Shown here piece after piece: positions 1-5,631 of a DNA stretch of 7,686 nucleotides. How positions within the stretch are numbered: position 1 is the stretch's first letter; the number at the start of each line of letters is the position of its first letter. The notes under the pieces were generated by a model that saw only the letters and a program-made list of their open reading frames with translations, made no database searches and was not told the DNA's origin. The DNA is from Desulfuromonadaceae bacterium (GTDB taxonomy: Bacteria > Desulfobacterota > Desulfuromonadia > Desulfuromonadales > SZUA-540), in contig QKGY01000358.1 of NCBI GenBank assembly GCA_003250235.1, positions 1-7,686 of the forward strand, written 5' to 3'. The position numbers and the translations under genes are program-made.

Positions 1-1758
1 ATACACCTGATCGTCCCCGAAGCCGAGACGGAAGAGCAGCGGATTGGTGAAGCGGTACATGCCGGCCGGTCCGGAAACCGCGGCGACACTGCGGGCGGGA
101 TTGATCTCGATGTCTTTGAAAAGCATGGTCACGTCACCCTGCAGTCCTGCCCAGCCCCGGGTAGGTTCCTGAGTGATGAGTCGGCAGTCCATGTCGCCGG
201 AGCGATGCCAGGCACGCAGGTCATCGAGAAACAGGAGCGAATCAACATTGCGAGCCCCATAAAGCAGCGTCACACGCCCGAACTCGCTGCGCCGTTGCAG
301 AATAGACAAAAGCAGCGAGCGAAGCGTCACCATCCCCAGCCCACCGGCTACCAGCAAAACGTCTTTGCCGACAAAGGCTTCGATCGGAAAACCGTTGCCG
401 AACGGTCCGCGTACCCCGACGGTATCCCCTGGACGAAGGCGGTGCAGTGCCTGGGTCAATGTGCCGGTGGAACGGACAACCACTTCCAGGTCGAGCCCAT
501 CCCCGGGGGGAGATGCAATGGTGAAAGGGGCTTCACCCAGGCCGAATACCGAGATTTCCAGAAAAGCGCCGGGAGAAAACGAACAGGGCTCAGGTAGGTG
601 CAGGCGAAAACTCTTTTCCCGTTCCGTAAGGTGGTCCACTCCGGTAATTTCGGCCAGCTGCGGAGTATACTCCGCCCCGGGAAGCTTTTTCAGCGGGGGA
701 AGCAGACGTTTTTCAAACAAACGGTTAAGAATCTCGGTGGGCTGAATCTCCGCCAGACACTCGCGACTGCAACGGCCGCACCCCACACAGGCCGTGCGTC
801 TGTGCTTCTCCCAGAGATATTTGTATTTGCGGAAAAAGCGGTGCCGCTGGCGATCGGCCTGATCTGAGCGGAAATTATCGCCCCCCGCTACCTGGGAGAA
901 CTGGTCGAGCTGACAGGAGTCCCAGGTCCTGACCCTCTCCCCCCCTTCGAGGTTGATATCGAGCCGATCCGTGACGTTAAAGCAGTAGCAGGTCGGGCAA
1001 AGCAGGTTGCAGGCCCCGCAGCCGAGACACTGTCCGCCGATTTCACTCCAGAGCGGATCATCGTAGGCATCCTTGAGAACGGAACTCAAGGACTCATAAG
1101 GGAAATACAGCTTGTTGACCCTTTGTTTGACCTGCAATGGCAGAGGGGGTTCTCCGGCGCGCGAGACAACCCCGGGGGCATAATGATTCAGAAGCGCTTC
1201 GCCGCGCTCCGATCCGGTCTGAACGAGATAGCCCTCGCCGAGTCGGTGAAAAAACAGATCAAAACCGTTTTCGACCCGGTCCGTCCCCATGCAGGTACAA
1301 AAGCAGTGACTGTCGGGAACGCAGTCAACACCGATCAGCAGGGTCGCCTCCCGTTTGGCCTGGTAAACCGTATCCGCCTCCCCCTCGAACAGGCAGTCAT
1401 CCAGAACCCGGATGGCGTGGATGTCGCAAGGGTGAATGCCGAAAATAACCCGCGGCTCGGCCGCTTTTTCCGGTTCCAGGAGAACCTTGCCATCGAGGCG
1501 GAAGCGAAACAGTTTTTCCCAGTTAGGGAACAGAAACTTCTTGGGAGAATGAACCGAAGGGGGGAATTCCAATTTGAGACCGGTCGGATCCTCGATGCGC
1601 GAGAGGCTCAACCGTCCCTTCTTTTCCTGAACCCCGATGACCTCATACGCCGTCATCAGAACCCGGACAAACTGGTCGATCTCTGCCCGGCTCATGGCAC
1701 GCCAGAGGTCCGAAAAAACAGGACCGGAGATCGATTCTTTATGAAACGCGTCCGTCAT
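1..1758 (-). CDS. Fused iron-sulfur / FAD-NAD(P) diaphorase (AsrA/HydB-like + AsrB/HydG-like), 3' end cut off by the window
   Basis: The frame is open for 586 codons from the ATG at 1758 to the window edge. Residues 1-340 resemble the beta subunit of sulfhydrogenase and anaerobic sulfite reductase subunit A. They carry a PCD motif at 110-112, a cysteine-rich stretch at 146-156 (C146, C152, C154, C156) and two ferredoxin motifs (C244, C247, C250, C254; C324, C327, C330, C334), fitting two [4Fe-4S] clusters. From about 350 it becomes a ferredoxin-reductase-like flavoprotein: flavin-site motif PFTIASP at 411-417, GPFGNGFP at 451-458, and nucleotide-binding VAGGLGM at 470-476. The [2Fe-2S] cysteines usual at the C-terminus of AsrB/HydG proteins would lie outside the window. 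There is no signal peptide, so it is probably cytoplasmic, passing electrons between NAD(P)H and a partner through FAD and Fe-S clusters. In-frame TAA TAA upstream limits the start to this ATG or a later one; the only purine-rich site, AGGGA, lies about 14 nt away. Family assignment is firm; the partner enzyme is unknown. Confidence 0.88.
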   Translation of the reverse strand, partial: MTDAFHKESISGPVFSDLWRAMSRAEIDQFVRVLMTAYEVIGVQEKKGRLSLSRIEDPTGLKLEFPPSVHSPKKFLFPNWEKLFRFRLDGKVLLEPEKAAEPRVIFGIHPCDIHAIRVLDDCLFEGEADTVYQAKREATLLIGVDCVPDSHCFCTCMGTDRVENGFDLFFHRLGEGYLVQTGSERGEALLNHYAPGVVSRAGEPPLPLQVKQRVNKLYFPYESLSSVLKDAYDDPLWSEIGGQCLGCGACNLLCPTCYCFNVTDRLDINLEGGERVRTWDSCQLDQFSQVAGGDNFRSDQADRQRHRFFRKYKYLWEKHRRTACVGCGRCSRECLAEIQPTEILNRLFEKRLLPPLKKLPGAEYTPQLAEITGVDHLTEREKSFRLHLPEPCSFSPGAFLEISVFGLGEAPFTIASPPGDGLDLEVVVRSTGTLTQALHRLRPGDTVGVRGPFGNGFPIEAFVGKDVLLVAGGLGMVTLRSLLLSILQRRSEFGRVTLLYGARNVDSLLFLDDLRAWHRSGDMDCRLITQEPTRGWAGLQGDVTMLFKDIEINPARSVAAVSGPAGMYRFTNPLLFRLGFGDDQVY

Positions 1759-1810
1759 GAAATACAGAGCCGTCCCTGAGCTGGAGAATTATTACCGCTT
1801 TACTCGCCAT

Positions 1811-1840
1811 ATTCTACGGGAAGGCTCGTCCTGGCGTCAA
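1811..1840 (-). promoter_or_regulatory. Sigma-70-type promoter for the fused diaphorase gene
   Basis: On the minus strand, TTGACG (1840-1835, 5/6 to TTGACA) is followed after 18 bp by TAGAAT (1816-1811, 5/6 to TATAAT). The predicted start near 1804 gives a leader of about 45 nt before the ATG at 1758. It lies directly after the probable terminator of the hydrogenase operon, which supports a separate transcription unit. The -35 box sits inside the dyad at 1826-1854. This is pattern matching only. Confidence 0.55.
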
Positions 1841-1854
1841 GTTGAGCCGGACGA
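1826..1854. repeat. Near-perfect inverted repeat overlapping the -35 box
   Basis: The left arm TCGTCCTGGCGTCAA (1826-1840) and right arm TTGAGCCGGACGA (1842-1854) are reverse complements apart from two single extra bases in the left arm (T1832, G1836), centred on G1841. The dyad covers the -35 hexamer of the predicted diaphorase promoter, so it could be an operator. As RNA it could also form a roughly 9-bp bulged stem with a loop of about 10 nt. The symmetry is visible directly; the role is inference. Confidence 0.5.
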
Positions 1855-1858
1855 AGAG

Positions 1859-1890
1859 AACCCGGTCCCCCATCGATGGGGGACCGGGTT
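1859..1890 (-). terminator. Perfect 32-bp palindrome, probable intrinsic terminator of the hydrogenase operon
   Basis: The half-site AACCCGGTCCCCCATC (1859-1874) is followed immediately by its exact reverse complement (1875-1890). As RNA this gives a very stable GC-rich stem of about 14 bp with a small loop. It begins 14 nt after the hybB-like stop codon. On the minus strand it is preceded by AAAA and followed by TTCTCTT, a weak U-tract. On the plus strand it is followed by a short T run (TTTT), so it could be bidirectional, though no plus-strand gene ends here. A terminator is the simplest reading; an mRNA-stabilising hairpin is the alternative. Confidence 0.7.
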
Positions 1891-1904
1891 TTGACGGCAA
1901 AGGG

Positions 1905-3107
1905 TCAGGCCGGTTCGTGATCCGGAGCCTGCTCTTCCAGAATCGGCAGATAGTTGACGCCGATCTTGTACAAGAGGACGCCGAAAGCCACGAAAGCGAG
2001 GGTTATGGCAATTTCCCCGACCGACGGGAAATAATTGTAGCCGTTCCCCGGATTGACTCCGATCAGAAAGACATTGAAGCGGTTGAGCACAACGGCCAGG
2101 ATCACGGAGCAGGCACAAAGGAACAGGAACGTTCCGTTGGCACGGATGCGCGGCCTTTTGAGAAGAAAATAAGGCATGGCAAACAGAGAAAGTTCCACAA
2201 GAAAAGAATATCCCTGCAGGCTGCCGTCGAACGCCTTGGCCAGCACGCCGCGATACGCCAGATCGCCGATGCGCAGCAACAGATACGTCCCGAGAAAAGA
2301 GGGGATATACTCGGCGATTCCACTCAACAGCTCCGTCTCGGGTTTGCGACCGAAGAACTTGGTGGCCAGGGTCGCCTCAAAGATGACCATGGGGATGCCG
2401 ACGCTGACCGCCGACGTCAGAAACAACAGGGGGGACAGCGGTGTGTACCAGAGCTCATGAAGTTTGTAGGGCGCAATGAGCATCAGGGTTCCCAGAGAGG
2501 ACTGGTGGCCGAAGGAAAGGACCACGCCGGCAATGACAAAGAAGGCCATAGTGCGGCGCAGCACCTGGTCGGCGCGTCCGAGAAACCAGTTGGTCGGCCG
2601 ATCCAGAAGGCCCAGGCTGCCCGGCAGTTGCACATTGCCTTTGTACTGCTCCACAACGGCAGGCAGGTTCTCGATAGCCAGGACCGTCAGATACATCATG
2701 ACGCACCAGGCGACCTCGAACAGAACCGACGTCCCGTTCCAGAACACCAGGGCATGCCAGATATTGTAGTACTTGCCCAGGTCGAAGCAGACCGCCAGAG
2801 CCACCAGAAAATAGCCGATGAAGGCCGTCAGGGTGGCCGGACGCAGCAACGGGTGATAGCGTCCCTGGCCGAAAATCTCGACAATGGCCGCCGTCGTGAA
2901 CCCGCCGGCGGCCAGCGCGACGCCGCAGGCGACATCGAAAGAGATCCAGATCCCCCAGGGGAAGCCGGGGCTCAGGTTGGTGATGGAGGCGAACCCGTGG
3001 AAAAACCGGAAATACGCAAAGACCACTCCCGCTCCGATAAAAAACAACAGGACGGCGACATTGAAGGTGAAAAATTTCTGCCGTAACGGCGCTGCCGGTC
3101 TACTCAT
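1905..3107 (-). CDS. hybB: Hydrogenase membrane subunit, NrfD/HybB family, quinone-reactive
   Basis: This 400-residue protein is close to the length of E. coli HybB. It has about ten hydrophobic segments (roughly 14-33, 54-79, 92-109, 128-145, 186-204, 222-246, 268-284, 301-316, 327-341 and 365-382), as expected for the NrfD/PsrC family. It has no heme- or cluster-binding cysteine motif. In HybAB-type enzymes this subunit anchors the complex and exchanges electrons between the HybA clusters and the quinone pool, probably menaquinone here. The ATG at 3107 is chosen over longer in-frame starts up to 3290 because those would lie deep in the hybA-like gene, and because a near-perfect Shine-Dalgarno sequence lies 5 nt upstream. 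The start overlaps the end of the preceding gene by 8 nt (ATGAGTAG), suggesting translational coupling. It is the last gene before the palindromic terminator. Confidence 0.93.
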   Translation of the reverse strand: MSRPAAPLRQKFFTFNVAVLLFFIGAGVVFAYFRFFHGFASITNLSPGFPWGIWISFDVACGVALAAGGFTTAAIVEIFGQGRYHPLLRPATLTAFIGYFLVALAVCFDLGKYYNIWHALVFWNGTSVLFEVAWCVMMYLTVLAIENLPAVVEQYKGNVQLPGSLGLLDRPTNWFLGRADQVLRRTMAFFVIAGVVLSFGHQSSLGTLMLIAPYKLHELWYTPLSPLLFLTSAVSVGIPMVIFEATLATKFFGRKPETELLSGIAEYIPSFLGTYLLLRIGDLAYRGVLAKAFDGSLQGYSFLVELSLFAMPYFLLKRPRIRANGTFLFLCACSVILAVVLNRFNVFLIGVNPGNGYNYFPSVGEIAITLAFVAFGVLLYKIGVNYLPILEEQAPDHEPA

Positions 3108-4014
3108 GCTCCTCACCTCCTTGAGCCTGGGCGGCCTGGTTCTTGCGTCGTTGATTGTAGTACATGATGCCTCCGAGAACGGTATAGACCGCGATTGGCG
3201 GTATAAAGTACTGGAATATGCGGTGCTGAATGCTCTCCGTAAGCCCCGATACCGGACGGTAATCGAAATCCGGCAGGCCAAGAGACGCAAAAGCGACCTC
3301 TTTCTTGCTCAGATAAAAGACGTTCGTGCCGCCGACTTCCTTCTCTCCGTAGATGTGATCGACATAGAGCTCGGGGGACGCCTCAATGCGCGAGCGGGCA
3401 ATCTTTAAAAGATCACCGCGTCTGCCGAAGACGATAGCCCCCGCCGGACAGGCTTCCGAACAGGCGGTCGGCTTGTTTTTGGCCAGGCGGCTTTCGCTGC
3501 ACAGGGTGCATTTGGTGATGACCGGAATCGCTTTTTTCCACTCGAACTGGGGGATATTGAACGGACAGGCGACCATGCAGTAGCGACACCCCATGCACAT
3601 CTGCGCATCGTACTTGACCGATCCGTCAGGCTGTTTCTTCAGAGCCCCGACGATGCAGGCCGACTGGCAGGCCGGATCGACGCAGTGCATGCATTGGCGC
3701 TTGACGAAACTCGATACGCCGCGTTTGTCGTCCTTGAAAAGCTTGATCAGCGTATAGGTGTGCTCGGACGTATTGCGGGGCGAATCGTACAGGGAATCCT
3801 CCAGGGAGGATTCCGTGGGAAGCTTGTTTTCCTTCTTGCAGGCGACCTGGCACGCTTTACAACCAATACAGCGCGCCGAGTCGTTCAGCATGCCATACTC
3901 GTTGGGATCGGGCTCCTTGGCCTCACGGGCCAGAGCCGGCTTGGCTACGGCGCAGGCGGCGACACCGCCAGCGGCAGCTGTCACTTTAAAGAATTTTCTG
4001 CGACTGATGTCCAT
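3100..4014 (-). CDS. hybA: Hydrogenase electron-transfer ferredoxin subunit, HybA-like, with Tat-type leader
   Basis: This 304-residue protein opens with a Tat-like signal (SRRKFFK at 4-10, then an Ala-rich hydrophobic stretch to about 29). It has sixteen cysteines in four groups: 49/52/55/59, 108/111/116/120, 140/143/146/150 and 169/172/185/189. This is the DMSO reductase B / HybA pattern and predicts four [4Fe-4S] clusters. Near the C-terminus a hydrophobic segment (about 270-286) followed by basic residues should anchor it to the membrane, as in HybA. It is expected to carry electrons from the distal cluster of the small subunit to the NrfD-like subunit encoded next. The ATG at 4014 lies 3 nt after the small-subunit stop and has GGAAGGAG upstream; the gene overlaps the hybB start by 8 nt. 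Family assignment is clear; direction of physiological electron flow cannot be read from sequence. Confidence 0.95.
   Translation of the reverse strand: MDISRRKFFKVTAAAGGVAACAVAKPALAREAKEPDPNEYGMLNDSARCIGCKACQVACKKENKLPTESSLEDSLYDSPRNTSEHTYTLIKLFKDDKRGVSSFVKRQCMHCVDPACQSACIVGALKKQPDGSVKYDAQMCMGCRYCMVACPFNIPQFEWKKAIPVITKCTLCSESRLAKNKPTACSEACPAGAIVFGRRGDLLKIARSRIEASPELYVDHIYGEKEVGGTNVFYLSKKEVAFASLGLPDFDYRPVSGLTESIQHRIFQYFIPPIAVYTVLGGIMYYNQRRKNQAAQAQGGEEHE
3113..3122 (-). promoter_or_regulatory. Strong ribosome binding site that fixes the hybB start
   Basis: On the minus strand AAGGAGGTGA is complementary to the 16S rRNA tail over 10 contiguous bases, with the ATG at 3107 five bases downstream. 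It lies inside the last codons of the hybA-like gene. It rules out the longer in-frame starts, which lack such a site. Confidence 0.8.
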
Positions 4015-4017
4015 GCC

Positions 4018-5121
4018 TTACTCCTTCCCTTCCCCGTCGGAGGACTCCTTGTCCCCGTCCTTTTTGAACACTTTTACCCCCACAGCCCCCGCAGCAGCTC
4101 CGGCAAGAGCCGTATAGACAGGGGTCACGTCGAACTTGCGCGTATGATCCGTGAAGATGGGGGGATAGAGGGACGGAGGCGTGGCGTCAGCAATGGGCAC
4201 GGTTCCGGCCAGGGTCTGCGTAAAGGGGAATTCGGGTTCGGCACAACCGATACAGGGGTGACGGTTCTCGATACACCAGTTCACTCCGCCGTTAAACTTC
4301 TTCTCAGGGCAGTTGGCGTGGGTGATCGGCCCTTTACATCCCAGCTTGTAGAGACAGTATGGGTCGCCGTAATTCTTGGCAAAGCGACCGGCGTCGAAAT
4401 GACCGCGCAACGGGCAGTTATCGTGGATCAAAGGCTTGTAGAACATTTCAGGGCGACCGTACTGGTCGACTTTGACCGACTCGGGACCATTGAGCAGAAT
4501 GGCGGCCACGGTGCCGATAAACCAGTCCGGATGAGCGGCACATCCGGGTACGTTGATGGTGGGCGTGTCGATGCCGTTTTCCTTGAACACTTCCATGACC
4601 CCTTTTGACCCCGTGGGATTGGGCGGCGCCTTGGGGACCCCCCCGTAAGCCGCGCAGCTGCCGATGGCGATAACGGCCTTGGCTTTCCCACCCAGCCGGA
4701 GAACATGCTCCAGACCGGTAATCCCCTGGCCGTTTTTCTCGCCGACTTCACAGGCTACGCCGCCATCCTTGGTAGGAACCGAGCCCTCGACCACGAGCAG
4801 GAAGGGACGCTCTTCGGTATCGTACATGGCTTTCATGGCCAGATCGCCCGAAGCCGCCATCACCGTGGGATGAAAGGCCAGTTCGGTGTGATGCCCGGGG
4901 ACGACCTGATCGAGCAGCACATCCTGAATCCGGGGAGAGAGGGCATTGAGCAACGAGACGCTGCAGCCGCTGCACGCCCCGGCGGCCAGCCAGATGATGG
5001 GCGTTTCCTGAATGGCGCTGGCAAAGGCTTTACGAAGAAGAGGATTGTCAAAGAGGCTGACGCCGAGCACCGCGGCGGAGCCGGCAGAATATTTCAAAAA
5101 TTTGCGTCGGGTAACGGGCAT
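4018..5121 (-). CDS. hybO: [NiFe]-hydrogenase small subunit, Tat-exported, membrane-anchored
   Basis: This 367-residue protein has a twin-arginine leader (TRRKFLK at 4-10, then a hydrophobic stretch), which should export the folded heterodimer. Proximal-cluster ligands are C50 and C53 (CSGC), C156 (GSCAAYGG) and C194 (PGCAAHP). Distal-cluster ligands are H233, C236, C256 and C262. The medial region has C271, C283, C290 and C293. C283 (NWC) stands where many standard enzymes with a [3Fe-4S] medial cluster have proline. The positions of the two extra cysteines of oxygen-tolerant group 1 enzymes are glycines here (G52, G161), so a conventional, oxygen-sensitive proximal [4Fe-4S] cluster is expected. 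A hydrophobic segment (about 335-352) followed by a charged tail fits a C-terminal membrane anchor. AAGGAG precedes the ATG at 5121. The 27-nt gap from the protease gene and the 3-nt gap to hybA place it in the middle of the operon. Confidence 0.96.
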   Translation of the reverse strand: MPVTRRKFLKYSAGSAAVLGVSLFDNPLLRKAFASAIQETPIIWLAAGACSGCSVSLLNALSPRIQDVLLDQVVPGHHTELAFHPTVMAASGDLAMKAMYDTEERPFLLVVEGSVPTKDGGVACEVGEKNGQGITGLEHVLRLGGKAKAVIAIGSCAAYGGVPKAPPNPTGSKGVMEVFKENGIDTPTINVPGCAAHPDWFIGTVAAILLNGPESVKVDQYGRPEMFYKPLIHDNCPLRGHFDAGRFAKNYGDPYCLYKLGCKGPITHANCPEKKFNGGVNWCIENRHPCIGCAEPEFPFTQTLAGTVPIADATPPSLYPPIFTDHTRKFDVTPVYTALAGAAAGAVGVKVFKKDGDKESSDGEGKE

Positions 5122-5148
5122 GATAACTCTCCTTAAAACGAATCAACG

Positions 5149-5631
5149 TTAATGGGCAAATTGAGCGATTTCATCCAAAACCAGCTGCACGGCACGGGGG
5201 ATTGCCTCCTGCATCTCCGGCCCCAGGCCGATACCCAGACCGGTATCAGCCGGCTGGGCGCCGATAACCACGGTTGCTTTCGGTTTGCAGTCCACCAGTT
5301 CGCCGATCTTGAGGGTCTCCAGCAGACCGACCTGATGCAGGGAATTCATGGGCAGAGCGCCGGATTCAACCTGATCGGGGCTGAAACGGTACAGCGTTCC
5401 GGCCGGCTGGCCTCCGCGAACAGCGTCGAGAACGATAAGATGCTCCCGACCGTCGAACACATCCATCAGATCGATTGCCGAGGTTCCGGCATCGAAAAGT
5501 TCCACGGTATCGGGCAGACCCATCTGCTCAAGCTCCTTGAGAACCGCATCGGCAAATCCGTCATCACGGCGCAGAATGTTGCCCACGCCCATGACCAGAA
5601 CCGGGGCTCGTTTGCAACCGGTCTCAAACAT
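5149..5631 (-). CDS. hybD: Hydrogenase maturation endopeptidase, HybD/HycI family
   Basis: This 160-residue protein matches the usual family length. It removes the C-terminal peptide of the large subunit once nickel is inserted. The N-terminal fold motif GVGNILRRDDG (15-25) places D24 at the nickel-sensing position held by Glu16 in E. coli HybD and by Asp in HycI. D69 (in LIVLDA) and H99 (in SLHQVG) correspond to HybD Asp62 and His93. All three predicted metal ligands are therefore present. Its ATG shares one base with the large-subunit stop (TAATG), which implies translational coupling to its presumed substrate. The gene lies between the large- and small-subunit genes, an unusual place for it. 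It should act in the cytoplasm before Tat export. Confidence 0.95.
   Translation of the reverse strand: MFETGCKRAPVLVMGVGNILRRDDGFADAVLKELEQMGLPDTVELFDAGTSAIDLMDVFDGREHLIVLDAVRGGQPAGTLYRFSPDQVESGALPMNSLHQVGLLETLKIGELVDCKPKATVVIGAQPADTGLGIGLGPEMQEAIPRAVQLVLDEIAQFAH

Noticed and set aside
1123..1779. Plus-strand open frame (218 codons) and smaller frames at 205-867
   Set aside because: They lie opposite the fused diaphorase, which has diagnostic cysteine and nucleotide-binding motifs on the minus strand.
1842..3086. Plus-strand open frame (414 codons) opposite the HybB-like gene
   Set aside because: Its composition (rich in Gln, Arg, Asp, Gly and His) is typical of the antisense of a membrane-protein gene, and its start region runs through the palindrome.
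3108..3290. 61-residue N-terminal extension of the HybB-like protein from the ATG at 3290
   Set aside because: It would overlap the HybA-like gene by 191 nt, has no family resemblance, and the strong ribosome binding site at 3113-3122 points to the ATG at 3107.
5122..5148. Internal promoter or hairpin in the 27-nt gap between protease and small-subunit genes
   Set aside because: It holds only a ribosome binding site (AAGGAG) and a 6-bp AACGTT palindrome, which is too short to support a claim.
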